Source: Gerris lacustris (taxonomy: Eukaryota > Arthropoda > Insecta > Hemiptera > Gerridae). From it: a stretch of 64,000 bases of DNA. The stretch is from assembly GCA_951217055.1 (NCBI GenBank), contig OX578280.1, positions 10,976,271-11,040,270 on the forward strand, in the 5' to 3' direction. Position numbers and translations under genes: made by a program. Within the stretch, counting starts at the first letter, position 1. Each line of letters begins with the position of its first letter. Shown here in pieces: positions 1-13,800 of this stretch. The notes below the pieces were generated by a model. The model made no database searches and was not told the origin of the DNA. It saw nothing but the letters and a program-made list of their open reading frames with translations.

Positions 1-203
1 TTTGAAACATTAAATGTTTTTATGAGCAAAGGTATGTGATCTTAAAAAAATCATAAAATTTGACCTTGTGGGAAAACGGTTGAGAATAGACCCATGGTTT
101 ATAGGACGATTTTTGTAGCCCATGAGATTTAGAATCACCCTATTTATTTTTGTACATACATATATCGCCAATCACCCTGTATAAAATAGTTAGGCATTGT
201 TCA
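1..203. other. Left edge, nothing recognised
   Basis: AT-rich sequence without a convincing ORF, RNA gene or repeat structure. Confidence 0.4.
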
Positions 204-745
204 ATAAATTGAGTGGCCACTGCATCATTAGACGTTGAAGAGGATTTTCAGGAATGAATAGGTAATGACAGGTTGCGGATTAAAGGATTGGGATATTTGG
301 ACATAGAGACATGGAAGGATTTGTATCAGGATATGGGCAGGTCATTGTAAAGGGTGGCTTTAGAAACATGGAAAGGAGCGTTAGAATTTTGGACTGTAGA
401 GAATGGATGCGATAGGAGTTAGAAAGCTTGGTGCAACCCCAGAGTTCAATGCCGTATGTCCATATGGGCATAATTATGGTGTTATTAAGAGCAATTTGTT
501 ATGTGTGTTGAGTGTAGATGTATGATGTAGAAGTCTGTGTAAAAGTTTGTAGCGTTGGTAGCAGTATTGACGTAAGATTTGTGTGGTATGCCCAGGTCAA
601 ACGGAGGTCCAGGTGTTATCCAAAGTAGTTGACAGAACTTGAGTAAGGGATAGGAATTTGGTTAAGGAATATCGGCTCACATAAGCCATGTCGTAAACTA
701 AACGTCACATGGATACGTTTGTTTTTGTAACAATTAGAAGAGAGG
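204..745 (-). mobile_element. Jockey-type LINE relic (copy A)
   Basis: Decayed minus-strand copy of the 3' end of a Jockey-like reverse transcriptase gene. One surviving stretch (280-471) reads IWTYGIELWGCTKLSNSYRI, the same as the better copy at 35865-36455 (IWSYGIELWGCTKRSNSYRI). Nucleotide similarity runs from the GTGGCCACTGC near 212 to AAACTAAACGT near 710. Frameshifts and deletions make it non-coding. Confidence 0.7.
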
Positions 746-2509
746 ACAAAACAAAAAGCTTAGTAGCTTTAACAAATGGATTTTTCCTCTACAATTAAGA
801 ATGAATATTTAGTTCTTCATTAGATATTACACTTGACAACTATGTACTTAAAAGTAATAGAACTATTATTTTCAGATATATTCTCCTGATAATGTGCCAA
901 CAATGGACCTGGTCTGGCTAACGTTATGCGATGAGGCATAGGGGGATGAGTTTAAAACTCACAAGAAAGCTTGTGAAACCAAATCTTTAGAGATGGATGG
1001 AGAGGAATATGCCCCTCTCAATGCACAGCTTACTACAGCGGAATTAAAAGGGGCTTAAGTTCCACCGACAACAGCTCACTGGGTAGACGGTATCCCTGGA
1101 AGACCAATTTCAATGCCCTGAAAAATATGGAGACAACAGTGGGAGACAAACTAGGGAGAGCAGGATACTCTTTTTGCCTAGACCCATAAGAGGTGTGGCC
1201 AAAAGAGTTTAGCAGATAAGCGATAATTTACATGACTAAAGTAGAAACTGGTCAAACAAGAAACACTTATAGTTATCTAATCCTAGGTTTGGCAAGACCT
1301 GGGTGAATAGTGGACAGAAGTGGAACCATTAACAGTCCACTATCTGATGAATGCGATGGACTAGCTGATGAAAGACCAAGTCAAAGCCTTACAACGTTCC
1401 AAGAGGAATTAATGATCTCAAAGGAAGAAATTACACAGCTTTGGGCTTCCTTCAGAATGCAGGAATAGCCAAAAACCTGAAGAAAGGCCTATTCCCCCCC
1501 CCCCCCCAAAAAAAAGTATAAAAAGGAAAAATAAAAGTATAGAAATAAAAAAAATAAAAAAAAATAGACTCGATTGTGGCACATAGCTTCCTCGCATCCT
1601 ATCACGTACTTTATTGATTTTATGCTTTTACAAGCCATTATTGTCTAACTTGTTTAATTGTTTCCCCCTTTTTTTTAATCTGTCAAAATTGTTTTGATTT
1701 TTTTTCATGAATTTAAAGTATCAATTTAGCAAAAGTTAAAGAGTGCAGACAGTTCAAATTAATCTGGGGCTACCTGCCGGTTACTTTCGATAAACTATAA
1801 AAGTTTCATTCAAATAAGATAAGTACTTTTGAAGCCATAGGTGTAAATAAATGTATGTTTGTGCGTATGTGGAAGAGATACAAATGAGTGCAGAAGTTTG
1901 AAACTTATATGGGACCAACAATGGGCTAATTATAACCTACCATACAAATTTCATTAAAATCGGACGTGTAGTTTTTAAGATATTGTTTGTTTGCAAAAAT
2001 TGAGCGACAGACCAACAGACAGACACGGAACCAAAAATGTTCCCTGATGTCTGAAACGGATTTCTGTCTTGGAATTTTTGAGACCTAAACATTTTTCGTT
2101 CTTCAGAACGATCACACAGCTTCCGTTACCTTTGGTAATCTCAGAAGCAATAATAATAACAAATAAATAACGGATGATAATAATAATGGATGCATGTACT
2201 GCATTTATATATAAATGGATAATAGTAATGATGGAATGAATGGATGTATATATCAAAGGAATAAAATTGGGGAGTGGCGCATAAGCATGTAACAAAGGGC
2301 AAAATAAAATAAAACATTAGATAATTAAGTAAAAGTAACATAAAAGAAGAAAGAGGAGAGAAAACAATAACAAAATTGGATAATAGATGTTTGAGAAAGA
2401 GTAGGCACCAACAAAAATTATATGTTACAAAATATTAACTAAGAAACGTAAACTACTCTCTTTAAAACTGTGATAAAATAAGTAGGATATTTTATTATCA
2501 TAGACTTAC
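746..2509. other. Intronic or flanking DNA with low-complexity tracts
   Basis: No exon recognised. Holds a C/A homopolymer junction at 1494-1518 and an A-rich tract to 1566. A dispersed-repeat tail near 1900-2030 has wording typical of insect repeats (CAAATTTCATTAAAATCGGA followed by ACAGACAGACA). 1562-1640 resembles the reverse complement of 47625-47690. Confidence 0.4.
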
Positions 2510-2587
2510 TCAGTATTTTCTGAATTAAGATCAGTCTCAGATTCAGGTTCGCCAGCTTTGCCACTAGGTGACTCATTATCAGGATTC
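2510..2587 (-). CDS. ZFC3H1: ZFC3H1 exon 5 (coding, 78 nt)
   Basis: Residues 1153-1178 plus two bases: NPDNESPSGKAGEPESETD and more acidic residues. Acceptor AAATTTCAG, donor GTAAGT at 2504-2509 (strong consensus). The phase (1 nt in, 2 nt out) matches exon 4. No further exon was recognised between 1 and 2500, so the next exon probably lies beyond the window. Confidence 0.75.
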
Positions 2588-5500
2588 CTGAAATTTAATT
2601 ATGATTTTTACACATTGATTAAGTCTTTAAAATCTATTAACTTTATTGAAAAGATAATGTTAAAATTTATATATAAAAATAAATACATAAATTTTAAATA
2701 CTCAATATACACAATAATACTTCAAAACAAATTACCTTTATAAATAAATTGAAACAACAAATGAAAGCCGATACAAACCTCCAAATCAGGTAATTGAAAA
2801 ACCTGAAAAATTGAGAACATTTAGTTGTTTTTTTTCTCTATTTTCTGGCTTGATAAAAACTCACTTGACACATAAAGTAGCCACGTCTATAAGGCCTTTG
2901 AATGAAAGTTCTTTCAATACAGCGACAGCGTGGGCTCTTTCCGTTAACATCTTCTTGGCGTCTTCCAATTCCTTTTCTAACTGCGATACCAGATTTAACG
3001 TTTCCTCGTACTTGCTTTCGGCATCTTTCAATTTCTCGGATAAATCCTCGTCTGACATTTTGCATTCGACGTAGGACAACCTTAAAAACAGATTGAGCAT
3101 TTTAAAAGGAATCTGAATCGGGCGTTGATAATTCAAAAATTGACCAATTACTGACCTCTCTAAGATTTCCTGATCTCTCTCGGCTCGCCCCACGAAAACA
3201 CTCTTAACGACCTCGTTTTCCTTATCACTGTTCCCTTCATTATCCTTGGTCTTCACTCCTGGAAGAACTCTGTTACTTTTGCTCACAGAAGACAAGCTAT
3301 TTTGTTTCATGTTAATCGTCGAAGTGTCTTTCTCATTCTGAATAACAGTTTCTTTCTTCAGTGTTTCAACTTTAAAGTTGAATAGAAATTTTCCATCAAC
3401 AGAGCTGACTAGTTTATTTTCACTTGTTGCATCCAGTTTCTCAGTAGAGCTAGGTAAAAGTTCACTTTTATTTGAGCACTCTGAATTCGGTTTAGCGTCT
3501 TCTTTTGAAAGTAAATTTTCATTTATTTTAGTTTTCTCGATAATGTTCGATTGAAGGTCAGCTTTAACTTTAGGTGTGGGAGACATAACTTTAGGTGCGA
3601 GAGACATAACTTTAGGTGCGAGAGACATAACTTTCGAGGTAACTTTGTTTAAATCACTTTTAACAGGGTTTACTAACTTAGTACGACTTTTTGAAACATT
3701 GGGTAAATTTGCAGGGATTTTACTTTTAACATTGGTTCCCGGTTTATTGATAAGTAATAAATTATTTTTTAGATTGATTCCGGGGGTCAAACGATTGATT
3801 ACTTTGGATCCGAGATTAGAGGTTTTTAGTAACTTCGATTTAACAGTGTTGTCGACCTTCTCAGTTATAGCACCGACCGAAGGAACATTCGATTTTTTAA
3901 GAACAGGTTCAACACGATTGATTATTTTGGTTTTTGATTTCGAGGTAACTGTAATTTGGTTTTGTTTCAACGTAACATTTGTCGAAGATTTATCAGCTGT
4001 TGGAACGACAACATTTTGTATCTGTGTTTTGGAGGGAGGTACTGGTGACTCTGTTCTGGAGATAGTAGGAGATACATCAGTAGACCCTTTTGATTTGTTT
4101 AGTTTCAACTTCTCAAGTTTGATCTTCAATCTTCGGTACTCTTCTTGTTGTTGAATCGGTAAATGCCTCACCGCCTATTAATACAAAAAATAGTTCCGTC
4201 ATGAAAATTATAATTAATAAAAATTGTTAAGATAAAGAAAAGTTTGCTATCAGTACTTGCTTGATATGAGGATAATTGAGCCTGTTACACGTATATGGGT
4301 GATTCCAATTTAAAGTGCTATTTTGGAATCTAAAATTGGACTAAGACTGAAAATTTTGACTTTTTAAAAAAATTCAGGAAAAATTATAGAATGTTCTCGG
4401 ACTAATTTCAAATATATTGCAGCATGCAGGACAGATGGGAAATATTTTTTTAAATTTGTAGGCCGGAATTAAGTTTATTTAAAACATGGTAATTAAGCCA
4501 CGTGAATTACACATTTTCGTGCACGGTTGTTACATTTCACACTTTAAGAAAATATTTTGGTCAGTAATTTAAAAAGAAAATCCAATTTTAATACAGCATT
4601 AAATAGCACTCTTAAAAGCCTAAACAATGAACTATAACTTAACCTAAATAGTTTTTGAAAATAGACTTTAATAACATGCACGGTAATTAAGTTTAAAAGG
4701 GTACGTAACTGGAAGAACAATCGGAATTAGCGCTAGCTCCCAACTGAAGGGTTCAGCTCATCCCCTATCAACTTTTGCTAGAAAACCAGTGTTGCGGCAT
4801 TGCAAAAATCTCTCGCCACTTAAAATCTCCCTGCCACAACCAGAGTAGAGGTCACATAAATATAATGCCATGGTAATTACATTTTTTTAAAGGACAAACT
4901 TTAACTTGAAGTTCCGTTTAGTAATAATTTATTATTTTTAATAACTAACACATATTTTAATCCTAGTAGGACCCTACTTCAAAATTATCCAATAAGTTTT
5001 TGAATAAAATTATTAATGTATGAGCTAGGGTGAAGTGAATAAGAACAACTGACTTAAGGACAGCCACGGTTGTTACAAAATCGCCTTTTGAAAATTTTTG
5101 TAGCGATTAAAGTTAAGCGGCACATTATTTTTTTTGCTTGGTTGTAGTTCTGTTAGCTTAACTGAGTTACCATGAAGAAATATCCTGTCAATTATGTGAA
5201 AAACGCTCCAGTTATTCATCTAGGACATGAAAATTGCACTTTAAATTGGAATCACTCATGTATGAGATATTCCTCACATAAAAAGATTTAATAAACAAGA
5301 GACTGAAGCACCTCTAATTATTGATGTAACCTCCTCATTAAAACAAGATTGATGGCAAATTCTTCTTATTCAGGAATGTATAAAATTTAATGAATAGGGC
5401 TTCTTATATTATATTAAAAATATTTAAAAAAAAAAAAAAATAATAATAATAATATAATCTTTTGTTGTTGTCATAACTAAGTAAGTAGTGTTGACCCATG

Positions 5501-7797
5501 TAAAAAGTTCAAAGGAACTTCCTGAAACTGAAAAAAACAGTAAATTTGACTAGTTTATTCTTAAATTAACGGTTTGGACAGTAGTTTCTCAAATTTACTC
5601 ACAAAAAGTATATTATCAATTAACAATATACCTAATACCTAATTTGAATTCAATAATAATCTTTCATTCACAACCCTCAGGTTTACAACTTTTTGTCCTT
5701 ATAGGTCACCCTTTCTACAACCTTGCCCTTCCTTAAACTACAACAAAGTTGGTTTTGCTCTTTCAGCTTTTCTACAATTATTATCAATTTATTTCAAACA
5801 AATGAAAGTTAACATTTTTAAAATAAACAGGTCTTGTTTATTCTTCAGTTTTTATTCAAAACAAGCCCGAGGAAGGGAAAAGTAATTTAAGCAGTAAAGT
5901 CAACCGAAGCCAACTTTCAGATCACCGGAGATTCCTCAATCCGTGGAAATCAACTTCTTCGGTAACCGAGGCACTGAAACCCTGAAAACCTGTTTAATTC
6001 ATGTGAAATGAAGAACTGCGATAATCGGTAGATCAGTGCCGAGCATCCTAGCCCAGACTGCTACCTTCTTCAGTATGTTCATCGATCATTCTTCGGTCGG
6101 TTATTCCGTCACTTTTAGTCGAATCACCATTTATCATTCTTCCTGATTCATGGCGTGATGACCTTGAATCAGTCAAAAACTAAGTGAGATGTTTTTTAGT
6201 AAGGATTTGGAATTAATTCATTTTTGAATAAACACTTAAATGGTCAAGTTGATCAGTTAATACCTATGACAACGAAATACTAAAACAAAGCGATATTTAA
6301 CAAAATAGTACATCGATAATGACAAATTAATGTTGTTGTGGTTTAACAGGAAACTGATCGCATTAACTCTTTAAGTTTTATTTAAATTGATTAACATGTT
6401 TGTGTTAATTTGTAGAAATTAATTAACAAGACTAACTGAAAATAATTAATTAACAATTTTGATGATAAATTAACAATTTAAGTGATCAGTAATTGTATAA
6501 TTTCAAGTCTACTTCTTACAACTTTATCTAAATTTTGCAAAAATCAATCAATAAAGTTGTTTAAATACAAAATGGGTTGGATTTTAAAAGTAAATAAAAA
6601 ATCTCCATGGGTTGGCTCATAAACAAAAACTAGGTTTTCCTGTAAAATCCGCGTCACGAAGGGGTTCAAGTCCGACGTAATCAACAACTTTTTTTGACTA
6701 TTTGCTTCCACTACTGGAAGCATCTTCAGGGGTGTGGTGCATCATGATCTTAACTCAAAGCAAACACAAGATACTGATTACGAAGGGACTTCAAACCCTT
6801 TGTGACGCGAATTACCAAGATTTTGATTAAATAAATTTTATTTTAATGAAAATTGTGAAATATTAATGGCACACCTGTAATGCAGATAAAAATGATGGAG
6901 CTCTTGGATCAAACGTAGGACTCCAAAGAGAGCATTATCCTGCTAGAGCGATACGATCTTAATTTATCAATATAAAACCACTTTGTTGTAATGGTACCAA
7001 ACCCACATCATGAATCTTTCAACTTGCGCTGTGATAAATTTGGTACAGTAGAACCTTGCTTACACGACCCTCAATAAGATAACAACCTCAATTACAAGTG
7101 CAATTTTCAAATCCCCTTGAGATAGTCATAACACATAATGTTAAATTAACCTCTATAACGCGACTATTATTATCCAAACAACCTCAATAACACAGATTTT
7201 TTCCTATTCATAACGTAACTCAGAACCTCTATAAAAAGTTGTTTTGAGAAGTCAACTTCTATAACGCGACACTTTACAGGAATGGGTCGACCTTGAACAA
7301 GTCTAGACTTGAAAACCCCGCCCATTAACCTCGATAACACGACTGATAGCCAAAATAACCTTGATAACACGACCCTCAACAAAAAGAGCACCTCGATAAC
7401 AATACTGTTTCCCTAATCCTCTTGAGACATTTCTTATCAAGGTTCTACTGTAATACTATGTACGATGGCATAATATTATGATATTGACTCCATCTAAATG
7501 TGTTTAGTATTTTTAATAAACTTTATTACTCTCACACCATTGTATATAATATTAACATTATGGTATTATTAGGTACTGAGTAAATAATAACACACATCTA
7601 AGGAATAATCCATGTATTGTCTGACCACAAGAATAATTACAATTTTGTTCACAAAAAAAATTTAAAAAAAATACAAAAACCAGTTTTGACTTATCGTCAT
7701 CAGTTCGTTGATTATCTTACACTTTTCAATTATTTTAGTATAAAATAATCAACCAACTGATGATGACGTTAAAGTCTAAAGTAATTTTTTTTTTTTA

Positions 7798-7831
<34 letters not shown>

Positions 7832-10800
7832 TAAAATAATTTTGTAATTATTCTTATGGTCAGACAATACCCTGATTATTCCTTATATGTACCTAATAAT
7901 ACCATAATGTTATCTAAATACCACAAAATATCCGTCAAAACTTAAAATGAATTATTATATAATATTACTAGGGGGCTCTGCCCCCTACTCGCTTTGCTCG
8001 TCAACCCCCGAAAAGTGGCCGCTGCCACGTCGAGCAGTTCTAAAGTGAAGCATTAAAATTGATCTCATGTTTCTTTTCAATGTTGACAAAATAGTTATTT
8101 ACGCACCAAGGGAGTAAAGTAAGTGATTGCACCCTAAGCGATGAAGTTATTATGTTAATTATTGCTACGGTGCAGGTGAAAATGCGTGAGTATAGTGTAG
8201 AACAGCGCAGCGCGGCCGAGGTATAGTGGGGGTAGGCCCAGCACTATCTACTTTCCTTGTCTCTCTGACATTCTCATATACCTACTCTCAAGTTCTCCCT
8301 TACCCCCCTAATAACCCTCACTCTTTCTACACATAGTTTAGTATGTCACTCTCAAGTCCCTCTTTTCCCCTCAGAGTACCCCCCCCCCCCCCTTCTCTCC
8401 TATCGCGCTCTTTCACACCTGTTTTGTATAGCACTCTCACTGAACACGTTTGTTTACAAAACTTTTTTAATAATATAGATAGATATAATATATATATTAT
8501 ATAATAATGTATATTATATACTATATAATATATATTAATATATTATATAATAATATAATATGGGTATGATATAATAATATATTATATTATTATATCATAC
8601 CCACCCTGTATTTTTCCAATGTTACTTTGCCCTACTCAAAGCCTCCAAGCGGAACATTGAACAAGTCTAGGCTTGAAAACCCCGCCCATTAACCTCGATA
8701 ACACGACTGATAGCCAAAATAACCTTGATAACACGACCCTCAACAAAATGAGCACCTCGATAACAAGACTGATTCCCTAATCCCCTTGAGACACTTCTTA
8801 TCGAGGTTCTACTGTACTTTCAAAGCCCTCCACCACTCCATTGGTCATCAACAGACTTGTCTTACTAACAGATGCAGGGTAAATTCTCATAGCAAGAGAA
8901 CAGAATAAATATACCGAAAGACTTTGTCAAAACTATTAGTTATTCTTTACATCCAGAGCTTATACTAATAAATATGCATTACAGTATCAAATATGGTGGA
9001 CAAGACCCTGAATATATTTAGCATTTTATGTAATAATCAAGCGATTTAAAAAAATACTTACACGTATTAGTTATGATTTAAAAAGCCTCAAAAAAGGGAA
9101 AAAAAAAATTATAAAATAAAACAAAAATAACTTACAACAGGAGTTGACGATACACCCTTTTTCAGAATTGGTTTCTTCAAAGATTGTTTTGGAGATGGAG
9201 CTTTCTTCTTAACCTATACAATACAATAAAAAGTAAATTACGGTCAAATCTCGCGTATAATACGCACTTGTGTATAACGCAGGTTAAATTTTGACCAAAA
9301 ATTTGAGAAAAATTAAATAATAGTGTATAATATGCACCCAACTTTTCCATCAAATTTTAGATGTATAATACACATCTAGTTAAAAACTTCTGAATTTTTA
9401 TCAATACAAGGAATAAAAAATGATAAACTAAAGTTTAAGAACACATATAAGATGTGAATAAAATAGCGGTTTCATACATGTTTGTCAAACCTTTCGACCT
9501 TAACTCAGAATAAAAAATATAAAGAAATATTAACAATTCGTAGAAGGCCGCCTTTGAATTCAGTCGTTTGTAATCAAGCCACATTACATGTGGGTTGATC
9601 AATGTGGCTTTCATCTACTTTTATTAATTAATAATCAATTACCGAAATAAAATAACATAACTTTGATGATAAGTCTTTCTGTTTAAAAAAAAAAGAAAGT
9701 ATATTTATGTTCATATTTTTTAATACGTGTAATATACAGGGTGGGACAAAAAAACATGCCCTTTTTTCAACACTTATAGCTCAGCTTCTGTAGTAGATAA
9801 AGATATGGGGTTTGCGGGGTCTCAAAACTACATTCTTTTATTTTTTTATTTTTTTTTAAGTTTCTTTATTGTCATAACTTCAACTACATACATTATGTAA
9901 CAAGAAGTCTTGATAATGAATTACAATTTATATTAACATTCTGGTATTGACTTGATTCGGGTGGTCACCCAGTGGTGGCACTCCGTAACATGTTTTATTA
10001 TATTCATGCATATTTTTTATTTATTTGTTCTTTTAATTTAAATTTCATATCTATAACTTCAAAAAATATTGGGTAAAAGCCATGAAATAACGGTTTGAAA
10101 TAGGGTCTTAAAGAAAGTAGTTGTCCGGGTAGTAATCTTGTCTGGTATTATAGTTTTGATAGAATAAATTACCATACGGTGAAGGCGAGGGGGGGGGGGG
10201 TTCTTTGTAGGTAAGTGGGAGGAGCCCCTCACTGTTATAGCAAACATTGAAGATGTGTTAAGCACAATGTTGCCTGAAGTCTTGTCAATTCTCTTGCAGG
10301 TATTGAATTGTTTGCAAGGAGCAATGGGACAGGGTAACATCTTGCATAAACGTGTAATTAGCATTTGATGTTTAATTTCAGGCAAAATTGTGCTTAACCC
10401 ATCTTCAATGTTTGTTATAACACTGAGGGACTCCTCCCACTTACCTACAAAGACCCCCCCCCTCCACCATATGGTAATTTATTCTATCAAAACTATAATA
10501 CCAGACAACGATTACTACCCGGAAAACGACTTTTTTTAAGACCCTATTTCAAACTGTCATTGCGTGGCTTTCACCCAATCGTTTTTAAAGTTATAGATAT
10601 GAAATTAAAAGAAGAAGAATGTAGTTTTCAAACCCCGCAAACCCCATATCTGTATCTACTACAGAAGTTGATTTTTTATGTGTTCAAAAAAGTGCGTGTT
10701 TTTTTTGCCCACCCTGTATATACTCTTGTAAGAGCTGTTTTTTTTAGGTAAAATTAAAGTTGTAAAAAAGCTTCTTTTTTTTTCACTTATGTATAATACG

Positions 10801-13800
10801 CACCCTATTTTTTGAAGGAAAAAAAAGTGATTATTATAAACAAGATTTTACAGTAATTAATAAGTCCAAAAATTTTTATTTGATTAAAAGATTGCTTTTT
10901 GGCTTTATATAAATATAATAATAATATAAAATACCTTTGGTTTAGGTTCTTCTTTAGGAGTCGTCTTCTCTGACTTCTCTTTAGCTTCTTGAAGAAGTAA
11001 ATCAAGCGATTTGACAAAGTCTATAGACGATTCGGATTCCGATTCGGAATCACTATCCAATGAAATTACAAGTTTAGGAACCATTAATTCAGACCAAATT
11101 TTACTTTGCATATCAAGTTCGGGATTAGGCTCTTTCTTTTGGAATAAGGAACACGTAGGTTTATATGAATGTTGACTGGTTGAGTTAGATTTAGCGGTTT
11201 CAACATCGTCCGGCATGGTTCGCTCAGGGAGACTGGCCGACAGTGTTTTAAGAAGATGAGCACGTAGAATATCTTCATCGAGTTCTTCCCAGTTATCGGA
11301 ATCATTTCTTTTCCTTTCATCACCCTTTGACTTCGCCTCGATTTCATCAAACGGACTCGAATCTAATATTTCAGTTTTGGAATTAACTTCATCACTGTCG
11401 ATTTCCGAACTCTTCGGACTTTTTCTACTTCGTCCGAAAAACGATCTAAGAGCAAGATCTCTAAGTTCAAGTTCCTCGTTCAAATCCGATATTATACTGT
11501 CTTGCACAAAGTGGTTTTCTTGAGAATTGTCATCTAATTTTAATTTCTTTTTCTTCTGAGAATCTTCCGAATGAAGATTAGAATTAGAATTACTCCTCTT
11601 AAAACTAGAAATATTTTCCTCTGTATTTCTTATTTCAGCAGAAGGAGATATTCTTTGATGAACTGCATCTTCATCACTGTTATTACTGTCGATGCACATA
11701 TCTGAAAGGTCGGAATTTACATTCCTGAACTCATCATCTATTATTTTATCTTCAGGAGATAAAGGGTTGGGTGAAGCACCGATAGTGTCAGAGACTAGAA
11801 TAGAATCAATTTCCATAAATGAATCGATGATAGGGTCGTCAACCTGGTTAACGGTTTTCTTAGGCACGTAACCTTTGCTTGTCCTTTTGTTGTGGTTTTT
11901 AACAACGGCAGTTTTTAAAGCTGCCATTCGCAATTCTAAGAGATCAGTGTCAAGATCCATTCGATATGTCGAGGAATCACATGTGTTTTCATTTACGTAT
12001 TCGTTCAATTCTTTTTTCGTACCGTTATTTTCGGTCTCAATGATCACTTGAGCTTGAACAATTATTGGCACATTAGCGACTAGAGGAGATTTGGTAACAG
12101 ATACTTCAATATCATCAGGTACAGGTGTCTCTTTAACAGGAGATTTAATGATTTCAGTTGAATTTGTACTGCACTTATTTAGCTCTGATATCACATTGTC
12201 CTCCAACAATTTTGAGTCCACGGAACCAGAACCTACTAATCTTTTGAGTAAACTTGTTCCCGAATTGGTAATTGTAAGTTGTTTAGCGATTGACTTAGTT
12301 CTAGCGGGACCGGAGTTGTTATTATTATTGGGCGGACTGGTGCCTTTCTTAATTCTAAAGGGACTGGTGCCGTTCTTAGCTCTAGTGGGACTGGTGCCTT
12401 TCTTAGTTCTAGGAGGACTGGAACAGTTCTTAGTTCTAGGAGGACTGGAACAGTTCTTAGTTCTAGCGATGTTGGTGCAGTTCTTAGTTCTGGGAAGTCT
12501 TCTCTCAGGAGTGATAGAATTTGAACGGAGCCTTCGAGTCCTCTGCTGGAACTCTCTCAGTCTCTCTTCATATGGAGTCCCAGCCCTCGCCCTGTCTTGC
12601 ACAATGCTTGATAGCCCTAAAAACCAGTAATTCTAGTCAAAAAGGTGAAAAATTGTTAAATCCAACTATAGGATTTCAACCTAATGTTATAACACTTTTT
12701 AACATTTTATTTTACAATAGGGACAAAACAAATTTATTGGTAACATCAGCACTAAGAAAAAACTTAACTTACAATTTTAAATTTCAGAGTTAAAAGATTA
12801 TATACAATACCCACCGCTTAATGTAATCAATAATAATAAATCAATTAATTAATCACAGCTAATGTTATCAAGCACTCAGTGTGGAATGCGTGTGGAAAGG
12901 GCCTACACATTACCAAAGCATACAAATTTTTCCATTTATAGTTATCAATATTTTGTTTATTGTGTTCATTTGTTGAGATCAAAGGAATTTTTCTTTATAA
13001 TTTTCAGGGAAACAACTGGAGCTGTGGCTCTGGTGTTTCAGTGAACATGTTATTTTCTCATCAAGTAAACCTCACCTCCTACCATTAGTACAAAGGACTG
13101 CACTCAGATCTCAGAACTAAGTGTATTTCAGTCTTTCAATGATTTGTATTCTTTTATCAACAAATTTGCAAAAGTTGGTATCTGATTTATTATAATAATT
13201 AAATCAAATTATAATTATTATTAACTACGGGAAACATACAGAGAAAAATAGACTCCAGCGCGGGGATTTGAACCACCGGCCTCTATCCCCGCGCTGGAGT
13301 CTATTTTTCTCTGTATGTTTCCCGTAGTTAATAATAATTATAATTTGATTTAAATTAAAATTTAATCGTTCCGTAGTATGAATACTACCAAAATCGTAAA
13401 ATATGAATCTTTAATAATTAAGTTTAATTATGAAACGAAGAATGGGCTTTTTGAAACAGTATTCGTGTTATGAGTTGTGACTTTTGACACTCAGATTGAC
13501 CAACCTAAATGAGAAAAAAAAATAAAGTAACAAGGTCTGTGGGAGGGGTGGGGCCAGTGACATACGAGGTCTGGCTATTAACGAGACTGCTTATGAAAGA
13601 GTTCTATTTTAAAAATTATTCGACAATTGAATGCTCCTCTTCAATGTACTCCCCTCCCCTCGCTACACACTGTTCCATTAGTTTTTTCCATTGGTCAACA
13701 AAGCAATGCTGGAAGTCTTCTTTTGTATGAGCAATTAGGAGCTACGCCGATTTTCGCTTCACCTCTTCCATCGACTCGAACCAGGTTCCTTTTAAGGCTA

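Larger units (their letters stand above)
7451..8655. repeat. Palindrome-type MITE split by later insertions
   Basis: Left part 7451-7552 and right part 8586-8655 are continuous in a second copy at 19988-20150 (ATGTACGATGGCATAA ... CACCCTGTATTTTTCC). The foldback element 7553-7912 and the Helitron 7968-8479 sit in between and so arrived later. The junction 8480-8600 is an AT-rich hairpin (GGGTATGATATAAT and its inverse). Confidence 0.55.

Noticed and set aside
890..1480. Possible exon after a TTTTCAG at 890
   Set aside because: Plus-strand translation meets stops quickly in every frame and matches nothing I recognise.
3576..4154. 192-codon plus-strand ORF
   Set aside because: Antisense shadow of ZFC3H1 exon 4, which has splice sites, matching phase and family resemblance.
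10059..10385. 108-codon minus-strand ORF
   Set aside because: Runs through the arms of a foldback element; no domain and a long G-run inside.
12091..12630. 179-codon plus-strand ORF with LVPFL repeats
   Set aside because: Antisense of ZFC3H1 exon 2; the repeats mirror the coding minisatellite.
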